This document shows, in pieces, positions 34,252 to 43,746 of a DNA stretch of 64,000 nt (positions are counted from its first letter, which is position 1; each line of letters opens with the position of its first letter). The DNA is from Terriglobia bacterium. GTDB taxonomy: Bacteria > Acidobacteriota > Terriglobia > Terriglobales > Acidobacteriaceae. The notes under the pieces are model-generated. The model did no database searches and was not told the origin of the DNA. It saw only the letters and a list, made by a program, of their open reading frames with translations. The DNA is taken from positions 20,105 through 84,104 of the forward strand of contig JAIQFA010000014.1 of assembly GCA_020073525.1 (NCBI GenBank). Reading direction: 5' to 3'. A program made the position numbers and the translations under genes.

Positions 34252-36360
34252 ATGCGAAAGCAACTGCTGGGTCTTCTGGTTCCGCTGATGGCGTTCGTAC
34301 TGATCGCCGACGCGGCTGACATGACGGGCAAGGGGGTGGCCGCGGGCGCTGCACTGCAGAAGCTCGAGGTCACGCACAGCCAGGACTGATTGCGGGTCGA
34401 GTTCAAGGCCAAGGGCGCGCTGGCGCCCAAGGTGACGACCCTCGCTTCTCCGGAGCGGATTGTCGTCGACTTTCCTAACACCGTGATGGCCACGGCGCAG
34501 CGCCGCATCAACGTGGGCAGCGACGGCGTGAAAGACGTCCGCGTCGGGATGGACGGGCAGACCCCGCCCACGACCCGCGTGGTCATCGATCTCGCTGACA
34601 TGGATCTCGCCGGCAGCCGCCGCCATGAACTGGTGGCGGGCCCGGACGGCAGCTTCGTTCTCAAGATCCACGACGCTGTGGTGGCCCATCGCCAGGGAGG
34701 GCCGGCCGTGAAGCAGGTGGCCGCGAGCGCAGCGCCGAAACTGGTGCTGGCTTCGGCTCCCGCGGTGTCGACCCCGGTCGCTTCATTACCGGCGACTCCG
34801 GCGGCGGTTGTGTCCACTCCGGCTGCGACGGATAACGTCGAGAAGCCGACGGACTTTGCCTTCGTCGAGCCCAAGTATTCGGTGAAGGACGACAAAGCCG
34901 CGCAACCGGCCGCGAAGGCCCAGGAAGCGGCGAGCCGCTTTGCCGACAAGACGGCGGCGGAACTGGTCGCGACCAATGTCAATGCCGCCATCGGGCAAGC
35001 GGGCGATACCAAGTCGGCGATCCAACCCGCGGTTAATCTGGCTGCTGAGCAAAAGGTCCAGATGCAACAGAAGCCGGCGGAGAAAGGTGCCAAGTACACC
35101 GGCGAACCGATCTCGGTCAATCTTAAGGACGTGGATCTGAAGGATTTCTTCCGTCTGATTCACGAGATCAGCGGTTTGAACGTGGTGCTCGACCCGCAAA
35201 TCCACGGCACCCTGACGATCGTCCTGGATGACGTGCCGTGGGATCAGGCGCTGGACATCGTGCTCAAGAACAACGACCTGTCTCGTCAACTGGACGGCAA
35301 TGTCCTGCGCATCGCGACCGTTGACACGTTGCGGAAGGAAGCCGAGAACCGGCGCGCTCAGATCGATGCCGAGGCGCTGGCGGTCGACAAAGTCAGCATC
35401 ACCCGCTTCCTCAGCTACGCGCATGCTAAGGACGTAATCCTGCCCATCAAGAAGTTCCTGAGCCAGCGCGGCGATGTGGTTGCCGACGAACGCACCAACT
35501 CGCTGATCGTCAATGATATTCCTGCGGTTCTGCCGCAGATCGACCGCATCATCCAGCAGATGGACCGCAAGACGCAGGAAGTCGAAATCGAAGCCCGCGT
35601 CGTAGCGGCTACCCGCGCTTTCGCTCGTGACATCGGCGTGCAACTCGGCCTCGGCTGGGGCAACGGCACAACCGGTATTGGTGGCGTGAACGCGGTTGGC
35701 ACCTCGCCAATCATTGTGGGTGGCGGTGCGGTACCGAATCCGTTGTACCCGGTTGTCGGAACCCCGACGACTGGAACTCAGGTTCCATTGTTCTCGAACC
35801 TGGCCGCAAACGGTCCGACCAGCGGTCTGGAATTCACGAACTTCTCCAACAACGTGCGCATCGACCTTCTGCTTACGATGGCCGAGTCGCGCGGCTTGTT
35901 GAAAGTTCTTTCCCGTCCGCGGGTGGTCACACAAAACAACATCCAAGCGGTGGTCAAGCAGGGTGTGAAGGTGCCGGTCGTGACTGCGGCCCAGTTGGGC
36001 GGTCCGCCAACCGTCACTTATGTAGACGCATTCCTCCGGCTGACGGTGACTCCGCAGATCACATCGGAAGGGACGATCTTCCTGAATGTGGATGTGGAGA
36101 ACACGCTGCCCGACTTCGGCAACGAGGTGCTGGGTAACCCGACACTAGTTACGCAGCAAGCTACCACCCAGGTACTCGTAACGGATGGTGGCACCGTGGT
36201 GATTGGTGGCGTGATTCAGACCCAGAACTCGCTGAGCGTATCGCAAGTGCCTCTGCTCGGGGACATCCCGTATCTGGGCAACTTGTTCAAACACCGCGCC
36301 GTCAAGACGTCGGATCAAGAGCTGATCTTCTTCATTACTCCGCGCATCATTCAGACGTAA
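34252..36360 (+). CDS. pilQ: Type IV pilus secretin PilQ, interrupted by an in-frame TGA
   Basis: Outer-membrane secretin for pilus passage. ATG 34252, after GGGAGATAGGGAA, encodes MRKQLLGLLVPLMAFVLIAD, a signal peptide, and then LQKLEVTHSQD. Codon 46 is TGA (34387-34389); the same frame continues at once with LRVEFKAKGALAPK, an AMIN domain, where a Gly codon (GGA) is expected. The rest is intact: AMIN to about 140, a Pro/Ala linker, the N-domain (ISVNLKDVDLKDFFRLIHE), and the secretin core with VPVVTAAQLGG and GGVIQTQNSLSVSQVPLLGDIPYLG. Restarting at TTG 34390 would lose the signal peptide. Total 703 codons including stop. A strong terminator follows. Confidence 0.93.
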
Positions 36361-36378
36361 GCGCGAAGTTAGAACAGC

Positions 36379-36431
36379 AAAAGCCGCCGGCCTCCTCGGA
36401 GAACCTGCCGAGAGACCGGCGGTTTGCTTTT
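36379..36431 (+). terminator. Strong terminator of the pil operon
   Basis: GCCGCCGG pairs with CCGGCGG, and CTCGG with CCGAG inside it, giving a long stem around AGAACCTG. AAAAGC before and TTTGCTTTT after the stem make it bidirectional in appearance. It begins about 20 bases after the pilQ stop. Confidence 0.8.
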
Positions 36432-36432
36432 G

Positions 36433-36583
36433 AGGTCTCAGTTGTCAGGTCTCAGGTCTTAGGAAAATCGGCGGCGGTTCTACAAAAGATTGTTGACATC
36501 GCATCCAGTGGAGATTTGGATTTCCCGAGAACTGAGAACTGAGAACTGAGAACTGAGAACCGAGAACTGACACCTGACACCTG
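36433..36583. repeat. Family C cassette, mixed ACCTGAGA/AACTGAGA arms
   Basis: Left arm AGGTCTCAGTTGTCAGGTCT, then TTAGGAAAATC; centre with TTGACATCGCATCCAGTGGA, nearly the same as at 18650; right arm has five or more AACTGAG units, then ACACCTGACACCTGG. The left arm uses GGTCTCA units while the right mixes two unit types, so the arms are only partly complementary. Confidence 0.88.
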
Positions 36584-36603
36584 GTCCTTGCTACACTCCT
36601 TCC

Positions 36604-37692
36604 ATGGATCACGCTGGCCGCCTGAGCCGTCTTCGATCTGAGGTTGAAGAGAACAATCTGGACTCGCTGCTGGTGACGCACCTTCCCAATATTCACTATC
36701 TTTGCGGCTTTACCGGCAGTGCGGCGGCCTTGCTTGTCGCGGATCGTGGTTCGATCCTCTTTACGGATGGCCGATACCGAACCCAAGCCAAAGAGGAAGT
36801 AAGAAATGCGCGCGTTGTCATCGCCCGCAAGTCCCCTCTGGTAGCGGCTGCGGAGTGGCTGGCTGCGCAGCGACGAAGTTCGACGGCAGTGTCGGTGGGA
36901 ATTGAGCCGGAATCGATCACGGCCGGCATGCGCGACCGGCTGGCCTCGGTGCTGAAAGGGAAGGCGCGCCTGCGCTCCGCGCCACTGCTGGTGGAACGGG
37001 CTCGCATGGTGAAGGACGCGGCCGAGATCCAGCGCATCCGGTGGGCAGTTGAACTCGGCGCCAGTCTTTTTCGGACTGCGTGCAAGAAAATTCGGCCGGG
37101 CGTGACGGAGCTCGAGGTTGCCGCCGCCATGGAATACGAGGCACGCTGTGCCGGGGTTGAGGGCATGTCCTTTCCGACGATCCTCGCTGCCGGCGCCCGC
37201 TCGGCGATTGTCCATGGCCGGGCCTCAAGCACGCCCATCCCCCGGCGCGGGTTCGTGGTCTGCGACTTTGGTGTTATACTCGCCGGTTATTGCTCGGATC
37301 GCACGCGAACTGTGCACGTCGGGCGGCCATCGCAAGAAGCGCGAGAACTCTATCAGGCCGTGTTGGAAGCGCAGCAGGCCGCTATTTCGGCGGTGCGCCC
37401 GGGAGTGACTGCCGGTGAAGTAGATAGCGCCGCGCGCCGGGTACTGCGCCGGCGGAAACTGGCCCGCTACTTCACGCATTCGACCGGGCATGGTTTAGGA
37501 TTGGAGATTCACGAAGCGCCCAGATTGGCAGCCGGGCAGAGCCAGAAACTGGAGCCGGGTATGGTCGTTACCATTGAGCCCGGCGCGTATGTTCCTGGGA
37601 AGTGGGGTGTGCGGATCGAAGATGTGGTGGTCGTGACCTCTTCGGGCTGCGAAGTGTTGACACCCGCGGATAAAGAACTGGTTATTGTTTAG
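36604..37692 (+). CDS. Xaa-Pro aminopeptidase-like M24B metallopeptidase
   Basis: 362 residues with the creatinase N-terminal domain (about 1-130) and the pita-bread catalytic domain. Metal ligands are visible in order: [17 protein letters not shown] (two Asp), [12 protein letters not shown] (His), [10 protein letters not shown] (Glu) and [10 protein letters not shown] (Glu). It releases N-terminal residues ahead of proline, as PepQ/PepP do. The start at 36604 follows a hairpin cassette; no clear ribosome binding site. It precedes accB by 85 bases, so the three genes may share a transcript. Confidence 0.93.
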   Translation: MDHAGRLSRLRSEVEENNLDSLLVTHLPNIHYLCGFTGSAAALLVADRGSILFTDGRYRTQAKEEVRNARVVIARKSPLVAAAEWLAAQRRSSTAVSVGIEPESITAGMRDRLASVLKGKARLRSAPLLVERARMVKDAAEIQRIRWAVELGASLFRTACKKIRPGVTELEVAAAMEYEARCAGVEGMSFPTILAAGARSAIVHGRASSTPIPRRGFVVCDFGVILAGYCSDRTRTVHVGRPSQEARELYQAVLEAQQAAISAVRPGVTAGEVDSAARRVLRRRKLARYFTHSTGHGLGLEIHEAPRLAAGQSQKLEPGMVVTIEPGAYVPGKWGVRIEDVVVVTSSGCEVLTPADKELVIV

Positions 37693-37709
37693 AAGATTTA
37701 CCGTAGAGT

Positions 37710-37734
37710 GAGACGGGGCAAGCCCCGTCTCTAC
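37710..37734. repeat. Single family A palindrome
   Basis: GAGACGGGGCAAGCCCCGTC then TCTAC, between the peptidase and accB. It starts about 18 bases after the peptidase stop codon. Confidence 0.8.
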
Positions 37735-37777
37735 AGCCGAAAGAATATAACGAGACCAGGCGGACCAGCCCTCATAC

Positions 37778-38269
37778 ATGAATCAAAAAGAGCTGAAGGA
37801 ACTCATCGAGTTCTTAATCGAAAAGGACATTGCCGAATTCGAATTGGAGCGCGGCGACGTCAAGGTGAAGATCAAGCGCGCCGCCGAACCCGCGCCCATG
37901 GTATTGCCCGACGCGCGTTATATCGCGGTGCCGCCTGCACAGCCCACGATTCCTCCAGCTTTAGCTGCCGCGCCTGCCCGGGTGGACCTCGGGGCCAATG
38001 CCGCAGCGCCTGTACCTGAGGAAGCCTTGCACATTGTGAAGTCGCCGATCGTGGGCACATTCTACGAATCGCCATCGCCCGGCTCCCCACCCTTTGTGAA
38101 AGTCGGAGACACGTTGGAAGTGGGCCAGGTTCTATGCATTGTGGAGGCGATGAAGCTGATGAACGAAATCGAATGCGACGTTGCGGGAGAGTTAGTCAAG
38201 AAGCTCGTCGCCAACGGCCAGCCCATCGAGTACGGCCAGGAACTGTTCGCCGTCCGGTCAACAAAATAA
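37778..38269 (+). CDS. accB: Acetyl-CoA carboxylase biotin carboxyl carrier protein
   Basis: 163 residues. The N-terminal helical domain ends near 40, an Ala/Pro-rich linker follows to about 80, and the biotinyl domain has IVEAMKLMNEIE with the biotin-accepting lysine at K126. VGTFYESPSPGSPPFV is the thumb-containing loop typical of AccB. It carries CO2 from AccC to the carboxyltransferase in fatty-acid synthesis. accC follows 86 bases later, separated by a hairpin cassette. Confidence 0.96.
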   Translation: MNQKELKELIEFLIEKDIAEFELERGDVKVKIKRAAEPAPMVLPDARYIAVPPAQPTIPPALAAAPARVDLGANAAAPVPEEALHIVKSPIVGTFYESPSPGSPPFVKVGDTLEVGQVLCIVEAMKLMNEIECDVAGELVKKLVANGQPIEYGQELFAVRSTK

Positions 38270-38272
38270 ACT

Positions 38273-38349
38273 CTCAGCTCGCAGCTCTCAGGGAAATCCA
38301 GTCCTGTGTAGTCACGCGATTTTCCTGAGAGCTGACAGCTGAGAGCTTT
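38273..38349. repeat. Family C cassette, GCTGAGAG type
   Basis: Left arm TCAGCTCGCAGCTCTCAGGG ends in AAATCC. Centre is about 25 bp; right arm is GATTTTCCTGAGAGCTGACA then GCTGAGAGCT. It separates accB from accC in what should be one operon. Confidence 0.85.
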
Positions 38350-38355
38350 CACACC

Positions 38356-39708
38356 ATGTTCAATAAAATTCTGGTAGCGAATCGCGGCGAGATTGCCCTG
38401 CGCGTCATTTGCGCATGCAAGGAACTCGGCATCCGCTCGGTCGCAATCTACAGCGAGGCGGACCGGAATTCGCTGCACGTGCGTTTTGCCGATGAAGCGA
38501 TTTGCATCGGCCCGCCGCAACTGGCGCAGAGTTATCTCAATATTCCCGCGGTGATCAGCGCGGCCGAGATCGCGAACGTGGACGCCATCCATCCCGGTTA
38601 CGGCCTGCTTTCGGAAAACGCCAACTTCGCGGAAGTCTGCGAAGCCTGTCACATCAAGTTCATCGGGCCGCCTCCCGATGTCATACGGTTGATGGGCGAA
38701 AAAGAAAAAGCTCGCGCCGCCATGAAACAGCATGGGGTTCCAATTCTTCCCGGGTCGGACGGTGTGGTCGCGTCGGAGGAAGAGGCGCTCGAGTGGGCGC
38801 GGAAGGTTGAATTCCCGGTGATCCTCAAGGCCACGGCCGGCGGCGGCGGGCGGGGCATGCGCATTGTGCGCAAGGAAGAAGATTTGCCCGGGCTCTACCG
38901 GCAAGCGCAGGCAGAGGCCTCGGCCGCCTTCGGCAACGGCGACCTTTATCTGGAACGTTATGTCGAGAACCCGCGCCACATCGAATTCCAGGTGCTGGCG
39001 GACGAGCATGGCAACGTCGTCAGCCTGGGGGAACGCGAGTGCTCGATTCAGCGGCGTCACCAGAAGCTGCTGGAAGAGTCGCCGTCCGTGCGGGTCACGC
39101 CCGAGTTGCGCCAGGAAATCGGGGATGTCATCAGCAAAACGCTGAGCCAAGTCGGCTACCACAATGCTGGCACCATCGAATTCCTCATGGACCAGCAGCG
39201 GCGGCTTTACTTCATCGAGATGAACACGCGCATCCAGGTGGAGCATCCGGTCACCGAAATGGTCACGGACGTGGACCTGGTCAAGAGCCAGATCATGATT
39301 GCGGCGGGCGCCAAGCTGGACGAGGTGTTGCAAGGCCCCATCGTGCATCGCGGGCACGCGATTGAGTGCCGCATCAATGCAGAGCATCCGGAGAAGTTCA
39401 CCCCGTCGGCGGGCAAGATCACGACCTTCAACCCTCCGGGAGGGACGGGCGTACGCATCGACACAGCTGCCTATACAGAGGGCACGATTCCTCCTTATTA
39501 TGATTCACTGATCGCCAAGCTGGTGGTGCGTGGCAAGGATCGCAGCGAAGCGATTTCGCGCATGACCCGCGCCTTGGAAATGTTCATCGTGGAAGGAATT
39601 TACACGACGATTCCGCTGCACCGCCGCATCCTGGCTGACCCGGATTTTCGCGCCGGCGATTTCGATACCGGCTTCATTGAGAAATTTCTGGCAAAAAAAG
39701 AGAAATAA
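38356..39708 (+). CDS. accC: Acetyl-CoA carboxylase biotin carboxylase subunit
   Basis: 450 residues, the normal length. ATP-grasp enzyme: N-terminal domain [20 protein letters not shown] lid [10 protein letters not shown] (about 166-175), the catalytic [13 protein letters not shown] (about 288-300) with the biotin/bicarbonate-binding residues, and the C-terminal [10 protein letters not shown] region. It carboxylates biotin on AccB. The carboxyltransferase genes accA and accD are not in this window. Confidence 0.97.
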   Translation: MFNKILVANRGEIALRVICACKELGIRSVAIYSEADRNSLHVRFADEAICIGPPQLAQSYLNIPAVISAAEIANVDAIHPGYGLLSENANFAEVCEACHIKFIGPPPDVIRLMGEKEKARAAMKQHGVPILPGSDGVVASEEEALEWARKVEFPVILKATAGGGGRGMRIVRKEEDLPGLYRQAQAEASAAFGNGDLYLERYVENPRHIEFQVLADEHGNVVSLGERECSIQRRHQKLLEESPSVRVTPELRQEIGDVISKTLSQVGYHNAGTIEFLMDQQRRLYFIEMNTRIQVEHPVTEMVTDVDLVKSQIMIAAGAKLDEVLQGPIVHRGHAIECRINAEHPEKFTPSAGKITTFNPPGGTGVRIDTAAYTEGTIPPYYDSLIAKLVVRGKDRSEAISRMTRALEMFIVEGIYTTIPLHRRILADPDFRAGDFDTGFIEKFLAKKEK

Positions 39709-39722
39709 ACGTAGAGACCACT

Positions 39723-40334
39723 TTGCAACTACCGCGACTCTACCCGATTCTCGACGCTGCGTGTTTCCCTGACGTTGCGGGAATGTTCGCCGCCGCCGAG
39801 GAACTCGCTGCCGCCGGTTGCACTCTGCTGCAGTACCGCAACAAGTCTGGAAACGCGCGCCAGATGCTCGGCGAGGCCCGTGAACTCAGAGCCCGGGTGG
39901 GAGCGAGCGTCAAGCTGATCATGAACGACCGCGCCGATCTTTGCCTGGCCTCACAATATGATGGGCTGCACGTTGGGCAGGATGATCTGTCGGCGGAAGC
40001 GGTGCGAGGCATCATTGGCGGCGAGCGCTGGCTCGGGGTATCCACGCACAATCCGGAGCAGATTGCAGAAGCTGATCAAACTTCCGCCGACTACGTCGCC
40101 ATCGGCCCCGTTTTCGCGACCAGCAGCAAGGCCAACCCCGATCCGATTGTCGGACTCGAAGGCGTACGCCGGGCCCGAGAACTGACGCATAAGCCGCTGG
40201 TGGCCATCGGAGGAATTACGCGTGCCAACGCGCGTTCTGTCATCGATGCGGGAGCCGATGCGGTGGCGGTGATATCCGACTTGTTACGGGATCCCCGCAA
40301 ATCAGCAGAGGAATTTTTGAGGGTTCTGGGGTAA
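39723..40334 (+). CDS. thiE: Thiamine phosphate synthase
   Basis: 203 residues. Joins hydroxymethylpyrimidine diphosphate and thiazole phosphate to thiamine phosphate. Motifs: LLQYRNKS (about 35-42), KLIMNDRADL, GLHVGQDDLS, GVSTHNPEQI, DYVAIGPVFATSSK, and VAIGGIT, covering the pyrophosphate- and thiazole-binding sites. TTG 39723 is the start. It follows accC by only 14 bases although the pathways are unrelated. No TPP riboswitch precedes it. thiG is at the far end of the window. Confidence 0.95.
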   Translation: MQLPRLYPILDAACFPDVAGMFAAAEELAAAGCTLLQYRNKSGNARQMLGEARELRARVGASVKLIMNDRADLCLASQYDGLHVGQDDLSAEAVRGIIGGERWLGVSTHNPEQIAEADQTSADYVAIGPVFATSSKANPDPIVGLEGVRRARELTHKPLVAIGGITRANARSVIDAGADAVAVISDLLRDPRKSAEEFLRVLG

Positions 40335-40411
40335 AGTTGATTGCTCTTGCAGCGACAGAGGCGACGATTACCACGACTAGGGCCCGTCTGGTAGGGGGCA
40401 TTTTAGTTCCC

Positions 40412-40487
40412 GTAGAGACGCTGGTTGCCGCGTCTCCTGCGGCGGGCGTGATGGTGCACGCCGAGACGGGGCAAGCCCCGTCTCTAC
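40412..40487. repeat. Pair of family A palindromes
   Basis: GTAGAGACGCTGGTTGCCGC (first copy, 40412-40436) and GAGACGGGGCAAGCCCCGTC (second copy, 40463-40487) in opposite orientation about 26 bp apart, the same doublet layout as at 413-492. It lies between thiE and the first permease. Confidence 0.8.
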
Positions 40488-40521
40488 AGCGGAATGTTTT
40501 CAGCAGCCTGTTAGGAGGTTC

Positions 40522-42075
40522 GTGAGCACGAACGTTCCACCCCCAGTTTCCGCTTCGAACGTCAGCGATTGGGAGCGTCATACCCACCAGGACAAAGATC
40601 TCGTCAAAGGTCTCGGCCTGACGAGCGCCACCATGCTGGTCATGGGCTCCATGATCGGCTCGGGCATCTTTATCGTGTCCGCCGAGATTTCCCGTGAGGT
40701 CACCTCGCCGGCGCTGCTGATTGGCGCGTGGCTCATCACCGGATTCCTGACAATTGTCGGCGCGCTTACCTACGGCGAACTGGCGGCGATGATGCCGCGG
40801 GCGGGCGGGCAGTACGTGTATCTGCGCGAGGCGCTCGGCCCGCTCTGGGGCTTTCTCTACGGCTGGACGCTGTTTCTCGTGATCCAGACAGGCACGATCG
40901 CTGCTGTGGGCGTCGCCTGCGGCAAATTCCTCGGGATCTTCTGGCCGGCAGTCTCCTCAAGTCATTGGATCGTCCACCTGTGGAAAGTACCGAAGTTCGC
41001 GGTCGGACCCATGATTCTGGGGGGCATGGATGTTGGACTGAATACGCAGAATCTCGTCGCCATCCTGGTAGTGATCGCGCTCTCGATCATCAATATTTTC
41101 GGCGTGAAGACGGGCGCCTTCATCCAGAACATCTTCACCACCGCGAAGGTTTCGGCGCTGCTCGGGTTAGTTCTCTTCGGGGTATTTCTTGGGCGGAACG
41201 CGCAGGCGGTGGCCGCGAACTTCGGTTCAAATTTCTGGAAGAACGCGGGCCTGGGCACGTTGCATGACATCAATGGGGGAGTGCTGGTCACGACGCTCAC
41301 AGCGTTGGCGATTGCGCAGGTCGGATCATTGTTTTCCGCGGATGCCTGGAACAACGTTACGTTTACCGCAGGCGAGGTGAAAAATCCCAGCCGCAATCTT
41401 CCGCTGTCGCTGGCGCTCGGTACCAGCGTGGTGATCGCGCTCTATATCGCGTGCAACTTCATTTATCTGGGAGCTCTGCCGCTGTGGGGAAGTCCGACGG
41501 GAACGACGCTGCTGGAGCGCGGAATTCAGTATGCCAGTGAGGACCGCGTTGCCACCGCGGTCATGACCCAGATGTTCGGATCCGCTGGTGGAGCGCTGAT
41601 GGCGGTCGCCATCATGATTTCCGGCTTCGGCTGCTGCAATGGCCTGATTCTCTCCGGGGCCCGCGTTTATTACGCTATGGCCAAGGATGGCCTGTTCTTC
41701 CGCAACGTCGCCAAACTGCATCCCGGTTACAAGACGCCCGCGGTTTCGCTGATGGTGCAGATGGTCTGGACCTGCGTGCTCTGCATCTCCGGCAGCTACG
41801 GCCAACTTCTCGACTACATTATTTTTGCGGTGCTGGTGTTTTACGTGCTCACCATCTTCGGGCTTTTCGTTTTGCGCCGCACGCATCCCGAGGCGGAGCG
41901 TCCGTACAAAGCCGTCGGGTACCCGGTTTTACCTGCTGTTTACATCGTGATGGCTTTGTTTATTGACGTGGTGCTGTTACGCTACAAGCCGCAATACACG
42001 TGGCCGGGACTGTTCATCGTGCTGATCGGGATCCCGGTGTATTACATCTGGCGGCCGCGAAGTGCGAACGCTTAG
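40522..42075 (+). CDS. APC family amino acid permease
   Basis: 517 residues with about 12 to 14 membrane helices. The first helix carries the substrate-binding GSMIGSGIFI signature of the amino acid-polyamine-organocation superfamily, and GGQYVYLREALGP follows helix 2. GTG 40522 has AGGAGG five bases upstream. A second permease gene starts 22 bases after its stop. Substrate cannot be predicted; both genes may import different amino acids. Confidence 0.9.
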   Translation: MSTNVPPPVSASNVSDWERHTHQDKDLVKGLGLTSATMLVMGSMIGSGIFIVSAEISREVTSPALLIGAWLITGFLTIVGALTYGELAAMMPRAGGQYVYLREALGPLWGFLYGWTLFLVIQTGTIAAVGVACGKFLGIFWPAVSSSHWIVHLWKVPKFAVGPMILGGMDVGLNTQNLVAILVVIALSIINIFGVKTGAFIQNIFTTAKVSALLGLVLFGVFLGRNAQAVAANFGSNFWKNAGLGTLHDINGGVLVTTLTALAIAQVGSLFSADAWNNVTFTAGEVKNPSRNLPLSLALGTSVVIALYIACNFIYLGALPLWGSPTGTTLLERGIQYASEDRVATAVMTQMFGSAGGALMAVAIMISGFGCCNGLILSGARVYYAMAKDGLFFRNVAKLHPGYKTPAVSLMVQMVWTCVLCISGSYGQLLDYIIFAVLVFYVLTIFGLFVLRRTHPEAERPYKAVGYPVLPAVYIVMALFIDVVLLRYKPQYTWPGLFIVLIGIPVYYIWRPRSANA

Positions 42076-42097
42076 CCTTTAAGGAGAGACCCCTGAA

Positions 42098-43648
42098 ATG
42101 TCCGATCTGCTGGCCACCAAGCCACTCGAAATGATCCTCGATGAATCCTCCGAAACTGGGGAACATTCCCTGAAGCGGGCGCTGGGCCCAACAAATCTGA
42201 TTACGCTTGGCATCGGCGCCATCATTGGGGCGGGCATTTTTGTCCTGACCGGAGCGGCAGCCGCGCAGTATGCCGGACCGGCCATCGTGCTCTCCTTCAT
42301 TCTTGCGGGCATCGCGTGCGCATTTGCGGGTCTCTGCTACTCGGAATTCGCTGCGCTGATTCCGATCGCCGGTTCCGCCTACACGTACGGGTATGCGACA
42401 CTCGGCGAAATCTTTGCTTGGATTATCGGATGGGACCTGATCCTCGAATATGCCTTCGGAGCGGCCACGGTCGCCTCGGGTTGGAGTGGATATGTAAACA
42501 GCTTTTTGCAGGACTACGGCATTCATTTGCCGCCGTCGCTGACTGCAACTCCCGGCACGGACATGGTGATGTACAACAACCGATGGGAGCGGCTGGCTAC
42601 GATCCTGCCGACGCTGCAAGCCCACCGAGTCGATCCGTCCACGCTTACGCATATCCATGGTTCGTTCAACCTGATCGCCTTTCTTGGCATCGTTATCGTG
42701 ACCGTGATCCTTATCATCGGCATTCAGGAATCGGCAAATTTCAACTCGGCAATCGTCATCATCAAGGTCGCCATCGTGATCACATTTATTGCGATTGCGG
42801 GTGGCTTTATTCTGAAGCATCCGGACATCGCTGCCCGGAACTGGCATCCGTTCATTCCACCGAATACCGGGGAATTTGGACATTACGGCTGGTCCGGAAT
42901 CGCGCGCGGGGCCGCGGTCATTTTCTTTGCCTACATTGGCTTTGACGCCGTTTCGACCGCGGCACAGGAAGCGAAAAAGCCACAGCGGGATATGCCGATC
43001 GGCATTCTCGGTTCGCTAGTGATTTGTACGATCCTCTATATTCTTGTTTCTGGACTTCTCACCGGAGTTGTTTCCTACACGACGTTGAATGTCCCTGATC
43101 CGGTTGCGGTTGGTATTGATCACACCGGTGTGCGCTGGGGCAGCATCCTCGTGAAGTTGGGGGCGATTGCCGGCCTGGGCAGCGTGATGCTGGTGATGTT
43201 GCTGGGGCAGTCTCGCGTGTTCTTCTCGATGTCGCGCGATGGCCTGTTGCCGCAGTGGGCGGGGGCGGTGCATGCCCGCTTCCGGACTCCGTGGATTTCG
43301 AGCATCACGGTGGGAATCTTCGTGGCAATCTTTGCGTCGCTGATCCCGATCGGCATTCTGGGCGAACTGGTCAGCATTGGCACGCTGCTGGCGTTTGTGA
43401 TCGTGTGCGCGGGCGTGTGGATTCTGCGCGTGCGCCGGCCGGAATTGGCTCGTCCTTTTAAGACCCCGATGGTGCCATTTGTCCCGATCATGGGAATTCT
43501 TGTAGCGGGGCTCATGATGGTGAGTCTGCCGCTCGACACCTGGCTGCGGCTAATTATCTGGCTGGCAATCGGGATGGTGATTTACTTCGGCTACGGACGC
43601 CATCATAGTCGCGTGCAAGCGGCGGTAGCGGTCCGCAAGACGAAGTAA
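42098..43648 (+). CDS. APC family amino acid permease, cationic-type
   Basis: 516 residues. Helix 1 has IGAIIGAGIFVLTGAAAA, then AFAGLCYSEFAALIPIAGSAYTYGYAT and the IGWDLILEYAFGAATVASGWSGY of the cationic amino acid transporter (YhdG/CAT-like) branch; the conserved GFDAVSTAAQEAKKPQRDMP loop is present. It is clearly a different subfamily from its upstream neighbour, so this is not a recent duplication. AAGGAGAG lies 12 bases before the ATG; the two form an operon. Confidence 0.9.
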   Translation: MSDLLATKPLEMILDESSETGEHSLKRALGPTNLITLGIGAIIGAGIFVLTGAAAAQYAGPAIVLSFILAGIACAFAGLCYSEFAALIPIAGSAYTYGYATLGEIFAWIIGWDLILEYAFGAATVASGWSGYVNSFLQDYGIHLPPSLTATPGTDMVMYNNRWERLATILPTLQAHRVDPSTLTHIHGSFNLIAFLGIVIVTVILIIGIQESANFNSAIVIIKVAIVITFIAIAGGFILKHPDIAARNWHPFIPPNTGEFGHYGWSGIARGAAVIFFAYIGFDAVSTAAQEAKKPQRDMPIGILGSLVICTILYILVSGLLTGVVSYTTLNVPDPVAVGIDHTGVRWGSILVKLGAIAGLGSVMLVMLLGQSRVFFSMSRDGLLPQWAGAVHARFRTPWISSITVGIFVAIFASLIPIGILGELVSIGTLLAFVIVCAGVWILRVRRPELARPFKTPMVPFVPIMGILVAGLMMVSLPLDTWLRLIIWLAIGMVIYFGYGRHHSRVQAAVAVRKTK

Positions 43649-43660
43649 CCCAAACTTTCT

Positions 43661-43746
43661 GTAGAGACGCGGCTTGCCGCGTCTCACGGCATGCAGCTTC
43701 TCTTCAGTTGAAATTCGTCTGGACGGGCGGGGACGCCCGTCGCTCC
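43661..43746. repeat. Family A and half of family B, partly inside a coding region
   Basis: GTAGAGACGCGGCTTGCCGC (43661 on) followed by GTCTC, then at 43720-43740 GGACGGGCGGGGACGCCCGTC. The second element lies within the 3' end of the SDR gene, whose last codons read ERRASPPVQTNFN. Confidence 0.75.

Noticed and set aside
34387..34420. Selenocysteine at the pilQ TGA: GGGCGC-GCTG-GCGCCC forms a hairpin 23 bases after the stop, with a G at the start of the loop, as bacterial SECIS elements have.
   Set aside because: A six-pair GC hairpin is common in such GC-rich DNA, PilQ has no known need for selenocysteine, and neighbouring homologues are expected to have Gly there. Kept only as a remote alternative.
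34786..35946. A 386-residue minus-strand open frame.
   Set aside because: Antisense to pilQ, no start signal and no motif.
39660..39725. TPP riboswitch before thiE.
   Set aside because: Only 14 bases separate accC from thiE and none of the TPP aptamer signatures is present.
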